Assembly: GCF_016428645.1 (NCBI RefSeq)
Contig: NZ_JAELXW010000023.1
Location: 1-64,000 of the forward strand
DNA from: Glycomyces salinus
GTDB taxonomy: Bacteria > Actinomycetota > Actinomycetes > Mycobacteriales > Micromonosporaceae
Length of the DNA: 64,000 nucleotides
Direction: 5' to 3'
Each line of letters starts with the position of its first letter. Positions within the stretch are counted from its first letter, which is position 1. The notes under the pieces are model-generated. The model saw only the letters and a list, made by a program, of their open reading frames with translations. It did not search any database and had not been told where the DNA came from. Shown here in pieces: positions 32,954 to 42,485 of the stretch. Made by a program: the position numbers and the translations under genes.

Positions 32954-34096
32954 GTGACCGACCCGTTCGTTGACTGGATCCCCGTCGCCGAGCCCGACAT
33001 CGCCGCGGCCGGGCCCCTCGCGGGCCTGCGGCTGGCCGTCAAGGACCTGTTCGACGTCGCCGGGATGCCCACCGGCGCGGGCAATCCGCGCTGGCTGGAG
33101 ACGCACGAGGTCCCGGACTCGGACGCCGCGGCCGTGGCGCGGCTGCTCGCGGCCGGGGCCGGGCTGGTCGGCAAGACCATCACCGACGAACTGGCCTGGA
33201 GCCTCAACGGCACCAACGCCCACTACGGCGCGCCCGACAACCCGGCAGCGCCGGGCCGGATGCCCGGAGGCTCGTCGGCCGGGTCGGCCTCGGCGGTGGC
33301 GCTCGGGCTCGCCGACATCGGACTCGGCACCGACACCGGCGGCTCGATTCGCGTGCCCGCCTCCTACTGCGGCCTCTACGGGCTGCGCCCCACGCACGGC
33401 CGCGTCCCCATGGACGGGGTCGTGCCGCTGGCGCCCACGTTCGACACCGCGGGCGTCCTCGCCCGCGACGCGGCCACGCTCGGCGCGGCGATGCGCGTCC
33501 TGCTGGATCCGCCCGCCGAACAGGCGGCTCCGATCACGAGCCTGTATGCGCCCCAGGACATCTGGGACGACCAGACCGCCGAGGTGCGGCGGGCGCTGGA
33601 GCCCGCGCTCGAACGGTTCGGCCTCGGAATCGACCGCACGCCGCTGTTCGAGGACATCGGCGAGCTCGAGGCGGCGCGCGTCGCCTACGCGATCCTCCAG
33701 GCGCACGAGGCTTGGCTGACCCACGGCGAGTGGATCAGAGCGGCCGAACCCGAGTTCGGGCCCGGTGTGGCGGCGCGGTTCGCGCGCGCGGCCGAGATCG
33801 GCCCCGAGGAGCTGGCGCCCGCCGAGCAGCGGCGCGGGCGCCTCTCCCTGCTTCTCTCCGACAGGCTCGCCGACGGCGTCGCCCTCGCGATCCCCGCGGC
33901 CCCGGGTCCCTCACCAAGACTCGGCGACCAGCCCGATCGCGAAGCGATCGTCCGACTGACCTGTCCGGCCGGCCTCTCCGGCGCCCCTGCGCTCGCCGTG
34001 CCTGCGGGCGAGATCGCGGGTCTGCCGGTCGGTCTGCAGCTCGTCGCCTCCCCTGGCCGCGACGAGGCCCTGCTGGGGCTAGCAGACCAGGCCTGA
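32954..34096 (+). CDS. Amidase signature enzyme
   Basis: About 380 residues with the complete Ser-cisSer-Lys triad: Lys in RLAVKDLFDVAG (about residue 28), cis-Ser and its loop in GRMPGGSSAGSASAVA, and the nucleophile in IGLGTDTGGSIRVPASY. The C-terminus LPVGLQLVASPGRDEALL is typical. It hydrolyses an amide of unknown type; the short length resembles AtzF/allophanate-hydrolase-like or indoleacetamide-type members. GTG 32954 has GGGGC just before it, but the IS right end is only 9 bp away, so the native promoter and perhaps the original ribosome site have been displaced. Its end overlaps the convergent BldM-like gene by 18 bp. Confidence 0.88.
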   Translation: MTDPFVDWIPVAEPDIAAAGPLAGLRLAVKDLFDVAGMPTGAGNPRWLETHEVPDSDAAAVARLLAAGAGLVGKTITDELAWSLNGTNAHYGAPDNPAAPGRMPGGSSAGSASAVALGLADIGLGTDTGGSIRVPASYCGLYGLRPTHGRVPMDGVVPLAPTFDTAGVLARDAATLGAAMRVLLDPPAEQAAPITSLYAPQDIWDDQTAEVRRALEPALERFGLGIDRTPLFEDIGELEAARVAYAILQAHEAWLTHGEWIRAAEPEFGPGVAARFARAAEIGPEELAPAEQRRGRLSLLLSDRLADGVALAIPAAPGPSPRLGDQPDREAIVRLTCPAGLSGAPALAVPAGEIAGLPVGLQLVASPGRDEALLGLADQA

Positions 34097-34702
34097 GCGG
34101 AACGCCTCGGCGACCGCGTGCGCCCGGTCCCGGGCGCCGAGCTTGCGGAACATCCTCCTCGCGTGGGTCTTGACGGTGTCCTCGGAGACGAACAGGTCGC
34201 GTCCGATCTCGGCGTTGGACTTGCCCTCGCTCATCCCCCGCAGGACCTGGAGCTCGCGCTCGGTCAGCTTCATGCCCGCCAGCTGCGAGCGCTGCCGCGG
34301 CAGCACCTCCCCGGGCGGCTTCGGCATCGCCGGCGTGGCGAACATGATCGCCTGCGCCAGCGCGACCAGCAGGTCGTCGGAGTTGTTGCTGGGACTGCGG
34401 ACGACGCCGCGCGCTCCGGCGGCGACGACCATGGCGGCGGTCCGGGGGTCGGTGGCGCCGGACAGGAGGACTCCGGTGCGGGGGGAGCGGACGCGGACGG
34501 TCTTGGTGAACTTGACGGGATCGGGGGCGGCCAGTCCCACGTCGATCAGGACCACGTCGACCTGGCGGCGGCCGAGTTCGACGAACAGCTCGGTGGCCCC
34601 TTCGACGCTCTTGACCGACTGGGCCAGACCCATCCGGGTCGCACAGGCCGAGATCTTCTGCCCCGCTTGAGGAGTCTTAACACAGACCAGTATGGTTCTC
34701 AC
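34079..34702 (-). CDS. bldM: BldM-like orphan response regulator (LuxR/NarL type)
   Basis: 207 residues. The C-terminal LuxR HTH (LTERELQVLRGMSEGKSNAE, then LFVSEDTVKTHARRMFRKLG and RDRAHAVAEAFRSGLV) matches BldM of Streptomyces very closely. The receiver is degenerate: VCVKTP replaces the acidic pair of a normal VxDDxP pocket, although an Asp remains in VVLIDVGLA. It is therefore probably not controlled by phosphorylation, as already known for BldM. Neighbours guaB and groEL-groES lie near bldM in Streptomyces too. It likely controls sporulation genes, perhaps as a heterodimer with a WhiI-type partner. GTG 34702 has AAAGG 9 nt upstream. Confidence 0.8.
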   Translation of the reverse strand: MRTILVCVKTPQAGQKISACATRMGLAQSVKSVEGATELFVELGRRQVDVVLIDVGLAAPDPVKFTKTVRVRSPRTGVLLSGATDPRTAAMVVAAGARGVVRSPSNNSDDLLVALAQAIMFATPAMPKPPGEVLPRQRSQLAGMKLTERELQVLRGMSEGKSNAEIGRDLFVSEDTVKTHARRMFRKLGARDRAHAVAEAFRSGLVC

Positions 34703-34893
34703 GTTGTTCTACCTTTCATGCGGCAGGCCGAGTGTGTGTCTCTCGGTTTGAGAACGCGGCCGCTTCGCCGCCATGACGCGACTTGCGCCAAATTTTTCGA
34801 GTGACTTTTCGAGGTTTCCGGGAATGAGGGGCATGCCATACGCTCCAGCCGCGGGTCCGAGCGACCCGGCTGCGCCAATGGGAGACTGGGCGC

Positions 34894-36690
34894 ATGGCAC
34901 AGCGAAGAGGCGGACGGCACGACAAGACCGAGTACCGCGCGAATGATGATCATCGTTCATATCCACCTCGCCATGACCTGTCTAACGAACTAACGGGCCT
35001 GGAGGGTGCGAGTTACGGCCGATACAAATCGTTGCGTGGCAAATGGTGGACATCGGATGCGCTGCTCGAGATCGCGAAGGTGCAGTCTGACCCATTTGCC
35101 CCGCCGAGCCGGGTCGAACTGCGCTTCGACCGCGACCAGGCCGATCTCCTCGACTACTGGTACGCCACCGAGGCGAGGCGGCGCGCGATCGCGGTGCTGC
35201 TCGCCAAGCGCTTCCGGCGCGCCTGCCGCACTCGGGACCTCCGCATCGACGCCGGCGGCCAGGAGATCCTGCGACGGTCCTCTTGCGAGGTCGGCTCGGA
35301 CGGCGCGGTCGTGTTCCGGCTCGGCGCCCAGTTGCCGGGCCGCGGGCGGCGCATCGCCGGGCGAGCGGCGGCCCGGCTGCTGTGCGAGGACCTGCCGGAC
35401 GCGGCCGACCGGGCCCTCAGAGTGGCCGAGGACGAGGCCGAACGGTGGGTCCGCCACGCCGACGACGTCGAGGCCCTCCGAGCGGCCGTGGCCGAGCGCG
35501 GCCTGGTCGCCTTCGTGGCCGACGGCTCGATGCTGGCCCGCCGCTCGGGAGTCGACGACCGCCCCATGGACGACGGCGTCCCGTTCACCAGCCCCGACTC
35601 GATGGCCGTGACGATCGACCTGCCGAACGCCGGGCCGGTGCGCGGCATGGGCATCGGCCCCGGCGTCACCCTCATCGTCGGCGGCGGCTTCCACGGCAAG
35701 TCGACCCTGCTGCGCGCCTTGGAGACCGGAGTGTGGGACCACGTTCCCGGCGACGGCCGCGAACTGGTCGTCGCCGACCCCGCCGCGACCAAGATCCGCG
35801 CCGAGGACGGGCGGGCGGCCACCGGAGTCGACGTCCACGCCTTCGTCGACCACCTGCCCTCCGGCGACGACACCCGGCACTTCAGCACCGAGAACGCCTC
35901 GGGGTCGACCTCGCAGGCCGCCGCGATCGTGGAGTCCCTGGAGGCCGGTTCGCGACTGCTGCTGATCGACGAGGACACCGCCGCGACCAACCTGATGATC
36001 CGCGACGCGCGCATGCAGGAGCTGGTGGCCAAGGACCGCGAGCCGCTGACCCCGCTGGTCGACCTGATCCGCTCCATGGCCGACGACCACGGCGTGGCCA
36101 CCATCCTGGTCATGGGGGGCTCCGGCGACTACATGGACGTGGCCGACCGGGTCGTGATGATGGACGCCTACCGGCCCGCCGACGTCACCGATCGGGCGCG
36201 GACGCTGGCCGCCAAGCCGACCGGGCGCGTGGCCGAGGCCGACTCGTTCGCGATGCCGCACCCGCGCGTGATCGACCCCGGCTCGGTCTCGTCGGAGGCG
36301 CGCGGCAAGCAGAAGATCAAGGCCGCCGGCACCGACGGGCTGCGGTTCGGCGAGGCCGACGTCGACGTGCGGGCGGTCGAGCAGATCACCGACCCGTCCA
36401 TGACCGCCGGGATCGGCCTGGCCGTGGAGGCGGCGGTCCGGCGCGGCTGGATCGACGGCGAGGCGACCGTGGCCGAATCGCTCGACCGGCTCGAGAGGGT
36501 GCTGGAGGAGCGCGGCGTGGCCGAGCTGTTGAAGGTGCGGAACGCCGACTTCGCGGTGCCGCGGCGCCACGAGGTGGCGGCGACGCTGAACCGTATGCGG
36601 CAGTTGCGGGTCCGCCAGTACGGGGAGTTACGAGCGGGAAAGAAAAGTGCCTTCGCGGCTCCGATCCCCAAAGGCCGCGAAGGCACTTGA
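34894..36690 (+). CDS. ABC-class P-loop ATPase (PF09818-type)
   Basis: A 598-residue cytoplasmic ATPase of the predicted ABC-class ATPase family. The Walker A is VGGGFHGKSTLLRALETGV (around residue 272) and Walker B LLLIDEDTAATN; a second conserved stretch, VATILVMGGSGDYMDVADRV, follows. The N-terminal 200 residues and C-terminal basic tail (RQLRVRQYGELRAGKK) are family-specific. The role is unknown; relatives are suspected to handle nucleic acids. ATG 34894 has GGGAG upstream. The gene is divergent from bldM across 191 bp, and its stop lies inside a terminator stem. Confidence 0.85.
   Translation: MAQRRGGRHDKTEYRANDDHRSYPPRHDLSNELTGLEGASYGRYKSLRGKWWTSDALLEIAKVQSDPFAPPSRVELRFDRDQADLLDYWYATEARRRAIAVLLAKRFRRACRTRDLRIDAGGQEILRRSSCEVGSDGAVVFRLGAQLPGRGRRIAGRAAARLLCEDLPDAADRALRVAEDEAERWVRHADDVEALRAAVAERGLVAFVADGSMLARRSGVDDRPMDDGVPFTSPDSMAVTIDLPNAGPVRGMGIGPGVTLIVGGGFHGKSTLLRALETGVWDHVPGDGRELVVADPAATKIRAEDGRAATGVDVHAFVDHLPSGDDTRHFSTENASGSTSQAAAIVESLEAGSRLLLIDEDTAATNLMIRDARMQELVAKDREPLTPLVDLIRSMADDHGVATILVMGGSGDYMDVADRVVMMDAYRPADVTDRARTLAAKPTGRVAEADSFAMPHPRVIDPGSVSSEARGKQKIKAAGTDGLRFGEADVDVRAVEQITDPSMTAGIGLAVEAAVRRGWIDGEATVAESLDRLERVLEERGVAELLKVRNADFAVPRRHEVAATLNRMRQLRVRQYGELRAGKKSAFAAPIPKGREGT
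36645..36688 (+). terminator. Hairpin overlapping the ATPase stop codon
   Basis: AAGTGCCTTCGCGGC (36645-36659) pairs perfectly with 36674-36688 around a 14-nt loop, and the gene's TGA begins at 36688. Reverse-strand groEL transcripts could also end here. Confidence 0.65.
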
Positions 36691-36820
36691 ACTCTATCGG
36701 GTTCCCGACATCGGAGCGAGGAAGTGTCGGGATTTTGACACTTGCCGGTCGCGAAGCGGTCCGGCGAGCGGAAGCGCGGCCCGGCCGCCGGCCGGGGACG
36801 CGCCCCGGTCCGGGTACGCG

Positions 36821-36852
36821 ACAGGGCCGCCGACGTGCGTCGGCGGCCCTGT
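36821..36852 (-). terminator. groEL terminator
   Basis: ACAGGGCCGCCGAC (36821-36834) pairs perfectly with 36839-36852 around GTGC, 18 bp after the groEL stop codon. Confidence 0.8.
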
Positions 36853-36870
36853 TCGTGCCTTCAAGACCGG

Positions 36871-38562
<1,692 letters not shown>

Positions 38563-38580
38563 TCAGGGGCCCAGGTAGCG

Positions 38581-38880
38581 CTACTGCTCGACGACGGCGA
38601 GAACGTCGCGGGACGAGAGCACCAGGTACTCCTCGCCGGCGTACTTGACTTCGGTGCCGCCGTACTTGGAGTAGATGACCACGTCGCCGACGTTGACGTC
38701 GACGGGGATGCGGTTGCCCTTGTCGTCGAAGTTGCCCGGGCCCACGGCCAGGACGGTCCCCTCCTGGGGCTTCTCCTTGGCGGTGTCGGGAATGACGATG
38801 CCGGAAGCGGTGGTGGTCTCGGCCTCGTTGGTCTGGACCACGATGCGGTCGCCGAGCGGCTTGATAGCAGCCTTGCTCAC
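38581..38880 (-). CDS. groES: Co-chaperonin GroES
   Basis: 99-residue Hsp10 lid of Gro[42 protein letters not shown] (mobile loop and roof region) and [20 protein letters not shown] are typical. GTG 38880 has AAGGAGA upstream; the frame start at 38931 is not used because that segment holds the leader. Two CIRCE elements lie 94-161 bp upstream. Confidence 0.95.
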   Translation of the reverse strand: MSKAAIKPLGDRIVVQTNEAETTTASGIVIPDTAKEKPQEGTVLAVGPGNFDDKGNRIPVDVNVGDVVIYSKYGGTEVKYAGEEYLVLSSRDVLAVVEQ

Positions 38881-38973
38881 TTGGTCTCTCCTTGCGTTAC
38901 CGTTCTTTGGTGTGAACCGCCACGACGGCACGGGTCTCGTCGTCGCGGGTGCCGAGGCACCGGCCCGTGGCTT

Positions 38974-39041
38974 CTGGCACTCTCACGATGAGAGTGCCAA
39001 GCTGATTCTAACGCTTAGCAATCTCGACGTGCGAGTGCTAA
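38974..39041 (-). promoter_or_regulatory. Two CIRCE operators (HrcA sites) of groES-groEL
   Basis: Site 1 (38974-39000) on the + strand has arms CTGGCACTC and GAGTGCCAA with a 9-nt spacer. Site 2 (39015-39041) has TTAGCAATC and GAGTGCTAA, also with 9 nt. Both fit the CIRCE consensus TTAGCACTC-N9-GAGTGCTAA. A reverse-strand -10 (TAGAAT, 39010-39005) sits between them, so HrcA would block the promoter from both sides. Confidence 0.9.
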
Positions 39042-39104
39042 GGGAAAGGTTAGTTCGCCCAGGTGGGAGCGTCAACGGCGGGGTCTGTGAACTCATAGGG
39101 AATC

Positions 39105-40268
39105 ATGGGTGGCGTGGATACCAGCCTGTTCGAGGCGCTGCGAGCCGACAAGCCCCTGCAAGAGCGAGCGGCGGCGGCGCTGGCCGAGAAGGGCGACAGG
39201 GCGGCCCTGGAACTGCGCAAGGACGGCACCGCCCCGGAACTTGCGGCGGCGGCGCTGACGCTGGCGGAACTGCGCGAGAAGGCGAAGGCGAAATTCGGCG
39301 CCCGCGCGGCGCGCCTCTACTTCACCAGGCCGACCCTGGAGCAGGCCACGAGATGGCCGGTGGCCGAGCGCCGGGCGGCGAGGCTGGCCCGGCACGCCGA
39401 CGAGGTGACGGACTTGTGCTGCGGCCTCGGCACGGACGCGCTGGCCTTCGCGGAGGCGGGCTTGAAGGTGACGGCCGTGGACGCGGACGAGGAGACGGCC
39501 GCGCTGGCAAGAGCCAATGCCGAATCCCTGGGATTGGACATCGATATCCGAGTAGGCGACGCCCTGCAATCGAGACTCGCAGGAGCGGTCTTCGCCGACC
39601 CGGCCCGCCGCTCAGGAGGCACGAGGGCCTTCAACCCGGCCGACTACTCACCGCCCCTGGACGCCCTGCTGGATCGCCTGAAGGGAACCGAATCGGCGGC
39701 GGTGAAGCTGGGCCCGGGAATCAAGCACGATTGGCTGCCGGAGGGAGCCGAGGCCGAATGGGTATCGGTGGACCGGGACGTGGTCGAGGCATGCCTGTGG
39801 CTGGGGAAGACTGCGGAAGTGCCGCGCCGGGCGAGTGTGTGCAAGGAAGGCCGGTGGCACGAACTGAAGGGCGACGGAAAGGCCCGAACCGAGACCGGCG
39901 AGGTGGCGGCCTACCTGTACGAACCGGACGGAGCGGTGATCAGAGCGGGACTGGTGGCCGACCTGGCGACCCGGTTGGACGCCCGCACGGCCCACCCGGA
40001 CATCGCCTACCTCTATACCGACCGATTGACAGAAACCCCGTTCGCAAGGGCCTGGAAGGTGGAAGAGGTCTGGCCCCTCCACCCGAAGAAGCTCCGCGCG
40101 CTCCTGGCCGAACGAGAAATTGGCAACCTCACGATCAAGCAGAGAGGAACTGGCGTAGACCCAGCCGAACTCCGCAAGAAACTCAAACTCAAGGGCCCGA
40201 ACAAGGCAACGATGGTGGCGACCCGAATCAGAGAAGCCCACGCGGCGATTCTCTGCCAAGAGGTCTAG
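39105..40268 (+). CDS. SAM-dependent methyltransferase with THUMP-like C-terminal domain
   Basis: 387 residues. The N-terminal 90 residues are helical. The Rossmann methyltransferase core has DLCCGLGTDALAFAEAG (SAM loop), VTAVDADEETAALARANAES and AVFADPARRSGGTRAF, which resembles the DPPR motif of nucleic-acid base methylases. The C-terminal 100 residues (AWKVEEVWPLHPKKLRALLA, then KLKLKGPNKATMV) match the THUMP-like domain. An RNA target is inferred. It is divergent from groES across the CIRCE region. Confidence 0.82.
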   Translation: MGGVDTSLFEALRADKPLQERAAAALAEKGDRAALELRKDGTAPELAAAALTLAELREKAKAKFGARAARLYFTRPTLEQATRWPVAERRAARLARHADEVTDLCCGLGTDALAFAEAGLKVTAVDADEETAALARANAESLGLDIDIRVGDALQSRLAGAVFADPARRSGGTRAFNPADYSPPLDALLDRLKGTESAAVKLGPGIKHDWLPEGAEAEWVSVDRDVVEACLWLGKTAEVPRRASVCKEGRWHELKGDGKARTETGEVAAYLYEPDGAVIRAGLVADLATRLDARTAHPDIAYLYTDRLTETPFARAWKVEEVWPLHPKKLRALLAEREIGNLTIKQRGTGVDPAELRKKLKLKGPNKATMVATRIREAHAAILCQEV

Positions 40269-40573
40269 GCAGCCGCGAACGGCTTGATCCGACTTAGGTC
40301 GTTCCCGAGGCGGTCGCGCTCGATTTCGAGGTCGTAGCGGTTCTGGAGGTTCATCCAGAACCGGTCCGAGGTGCCGAAGTACCGTGCGAGTCTGAGCGCG
40401 GTGTCGGCGCTGATGCGCCGCTTGCCGTGCACGATCTCGTTGATCCGCCGCGGCGGGGCCCCGAGCGCCATCGCGAGCCGGTACTGCGAAATACCCAAGG
40501 GCTCCAGGAACTCTTCAGCGAGGATCTCTCCCGGATGCATCGGTGGTATCAAGACTTCCACCTTCCACTCCAC
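40265..40573 (-). CDS. higA: HigA-type antitoxin (XRE), toxin partner not found
   Basis: 102 residues. The core PPMHPGEILAEEFLEPLGIS, then ALGAPPRRINEIVHGKRRIS and ARYFGTSDRFWMNLQNRYDL is the HigA/VapI addiction-module antidote. GTG 40573 is the furthest plausible start; the ATG at MHPGEI is an alternative. HigA normally follows a HigB nuclease gene. Here the preceding frame encodes a ribbon-helix-helix antitoxin that runs into higA by 59 bp, and no RelE/HigB-like sequence is visible. The toxin was probably lost. The last 4 bp overlap the convergent methyltransferase gene. Confidence 0.8.
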   Translation of the reverse strand: MEWKVEVLIPPMHPGEILAEEFLEPLGISQYRLAMALGAPPRRINEIVHGKRRISADTALRLARYFGTSDRFWMNLQNRYDLEIERDRLGNDLSRIKPFAAA

Positions 40574-40760
40574 TTCCCGAGACCCGACAATCGCGGTATA
40601 AGCCCTCGTCCCGGTCCCGAATCGCGTCCGCCGTGCGCCTGATGACGCCGAAGATGAGTTCCTCCAGTGATACCCCTTGACGCTTTGCGGCTCCGGCGAG
40701 GAGCACTAGGTCTTCATCCTCGATATCTATGCCGATTCGCCGCTTAGCCACAGGTACCAT
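40515..40760 (-). CDS. Ribbon-helix-helix-type antitoxin-like protein with aberrant C-terminus
   Basis: 81 residues. The first 50 (VAKRRIGIDIEDEDLVLLAG, then AKRQGVSLEELIFGVIRRTA) form a plausible ribbon-helix-helix antitoxin. After IRDRDEGL the sequence becomes composition-biased (CRVSGSGVEGGSLDTTDASG) and lies in a second frame over the start of higA. This suggests that a deletion removed the normal end, and possibly the toxin gene between it and higA. ATG 40760 or GTG 40751 could start it. Confidence 0.5.
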   Translation of the reverse strand: MVPVAKRRIGIDIEDEDLVLLAGAAKRQGVSLEELIFGVIRRTADAIRDRDEGLYRDCRVSGSGVEGGSLDTTDASGRDPR

Positions 40761-40768
40761 CCATAAGC

Positions 40769-41170
40769 TCAAAGCTCGATCGCGACGACACCCGGAAGCG
40801 AACCGAAGCCCGCGCGCTTGTCGAGCGTCACGACCACCCTGCTGGTGGCAAGGGATGTCGCCGCGATGATGAGGTCGAGTTCGCCCCTCGGTTTCCCGAT
40901 CTTGCGACAATGAACCTGCAGTTCAGCGTGATACTCACTGGTCGCATCAGTGAAGTTCTCGACCACACACAGTTCCCGAGCTGCTCTAACCGCAGCTTCA
41001 CGGCCGGGGCGCTTATCAGAGTCAGCCAGTTTCACCCCCATCAGGAGTTCCGAGAGCGTCACCGCCGAAATCGCGACATCATCGTCGGGCTGAAGAATCG
41101 ACGCGGGCTCAATCGCCCTGCGCTCGAACCCGATGAGCACCCCGGTGTCGAGAATCAGTCGTCTAGCCAC
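40769..41170 (-). CDS. vapC: PIN-domain ribonuclease toxin VapC
   Basis: 133 residues. PIN acidic residues are present in LILDTGVLIGFERR (Asp near 8), AISAVTLSELLMGV (Glu) and RGELDLIIAATSLATSRVVV (Asp) followed by TLDKRAGFGSLPGV. It should be an Mg-dependent RNase that cuts tRNA or rRNA and arrests growth when free. GTG 41170 overlaps the antitoxin gene by 16 bp, the usual coupling. Confidence 0.88.
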   Translation of the reverse strand: MARRLILDTGVLIGFERRAIEPASILQPDDDVAISAVTLSELLMGVKLADSDKRPGREAAVRAARELCVVENFTDATSEYHAELQVHCRKIGKPRGELDLIIAATSLATSRVVVTLDKRAGFGSLPGVVAIEL

Positions 41171-41415
41171 GGATCCCGCGCCTCCACCGGCGTGTTCATC
41201 TGCTCATGCACCTCTTCGAGCACGTCGGCGAAGTCCTCGTCGGGCTCCCGCGCGGCGTAAGCCGCGATAATCGCGGCACCGTTGGCGTGGTGCGGCGGCA
41301 TGATCGTCGCGACGTGCTGGCCGCCGCGCATGACCTCGAATACCTTGCCATGCAGCGATTCGTCCAGCACCCACGAGAAGCGCCTTGCAGCCTCGGTTGC
41401 AGTAATCATGGTCAT
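41155..41415 (-). CDS. vapB: Phd/YefM-type antitoxin VapB
   Basis: 86 residues: MITATEAARRFSWVLDESLH and FEVMRGGQHVATIMPPHH form the Phd/YefM DNA-binding fold; the acidic tail EPDEDFADVLEEVHEQMN is the toxin-neutralising arm. It is the first gene of the toxin-antitoxin run on this strand and probably autoregulates it. Confidence 0.85.
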   Translation of the reverse strand: MTMITATEAARRFSWVLDESLHGKVFEVMRGGQHVATIMPPHHANGAAIIAAYAAREPDEDFADVLEEVHEQMNTPVEARDPWLDD

Positions 41416-41507
41416 GCCATCATAGTAGCCGGAAAATCATACACCGAGCTAGGTCTGATTATCGGATCCAATCAGATCCTTGCCGGGTTACGAATCATTC
41501 GCGTGTA

Positions 41508-41897
41508 TCACACGTGGAGGCGGGCGGTGAGGTCTACTTCCACTCGTTGGTCCCTGTAGCCGAGGGCGGTCACTCCTACTACCGTGCTCGCCGCCTTGAA
41601 GGCCGGGCCGAGCTCCTGGTGGTCGGCCAGTTTGTGCCAGGTTCGGCCTACCTCCCCGCTGTCGGTGCTGACCACGTAGACCACCGAGCGGACCGCATCC
41701 TCCGGGGTCGCTCCCACCGAGGCCAGGGCCGCCAGGCAGTTGGCCGCCACCTGTTCGATCTGGCGGTCCAGGTCGCCTACGCCGACCACGTTCTCCTCGG
41801 CGTCGAGCGGGCACTGCCCGGCCAGGTAGGCGGTCGGACCGGCCTCGACCACGGTCACGTGCTCGTATCCCGCCGTGGGGTGCAAGGGTTCGCTCAT
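41508..41897 (-). CDS. RidA/YjgF family enamine/imine deaminase
   Basis: 129 residues with the RidA pattern: VVEAGPTAYLAGQCPLDAEE, QVAANCLAALASVGATPEDA and the C-terminal VVGVTALGYRDQRVEVDL. The classical catalytic Arg (usually in a C-terminal R-x-x-V context) is not clearly placed, so it may be a non-RidA subgroup. Such proteins hydrolyse reactive enamines. It lies 69 bp after purE on the same strand. Confidence 0.75.
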   Translation of the reverse strand: MSEPLHPTAGYEHVTVVEAGPTAYLAGQCPLDAEENVVGVGDLDRQIEQVAANCLAALASVGATPEDAVRSVVYVVSTDSGEVGRTWHKLADHQELGPAFKAASTVVGVTALGYRDQRVEVDLTARLHV

Positions 41898-41966
41898 GCG
41901 CCGAGGCTATTCGGCGGCCGGGTCCGACGCGACCGGTTTTCACCGAGCCCGCCGCCGGGCTCCTGG

Positions 41967-42476
41967 TCAGTGCGTGAGCTTGTAGCGCAGGTTCGCGTCC
42001 TTCTCCGAGACCATGCGCTCCAGGTCGACCTGGTAGTTGGCCATCTTGTCCCGCAGGGCCTCGTCGCTGGCACCGAGGATGCGGACGGCCAGCAGCCCCG
42101 CGTTGCGGGCGCCGCCGATCGAGACCGTGGCGACCGGGACACCCGCGGGCATCTGGGCGATCGAGAGCAGGGAGTCCATCCCGTCCAGGTGCTTCAGCGG
42201 CACCGGGACCCCGATCACAGGGAGAGGGGTCGCGCTCGCGACCATGCCCGGCAGGTGCGCCGCGCCCCCGGCTCCGGCGATGATGACCTGGATGCCCCTG
42301 GAGGCGGCCGAACCGGCATAACTCAGCATGCTGTGGGGGGTGCGGTGGGCCGAGACCACCCGGACCTCGAAGGAGATCCCGAACTCCTCGAGCGCCCCAG
42401 TGGCGGGCTCCATGGTCGGCCAGTCCGAATCGGAACCCATGATCACGCCGACATGGGCGCGTTCGTTGTCACTCAT
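41967..42476 (-). CDS. purE: N5-carboxyaminoimidazole ribonucleotide mutase
   Basis: PurE class I, 169 residues, converts N5-CAIR to CAIR in purine synthesis. [29 protein letters not shown] and [15 protein letters not shown] are the active-site loops, including the catalytic His of SAHRT. It lies 9 bp after purK, so the two form an operon. Confidence 0.95.
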   Translation of the reverse strand: MSDNERAHVGVIMGSDSDWPTMEPATGALEEFGISFEVRVVSAHRTPHSMLSYAGSAASRGIQVIIAGAGGAAHLPGMVASATPLPVIGVPVPLKHLDGMDSLLSIAQMPAGVPVATVSIGGARNAGLLAVRILGASDEALRDKMANYQVDLERMVSEKDANLRYKLTH

Positions 42477-42485
42477 GCCGACAGA

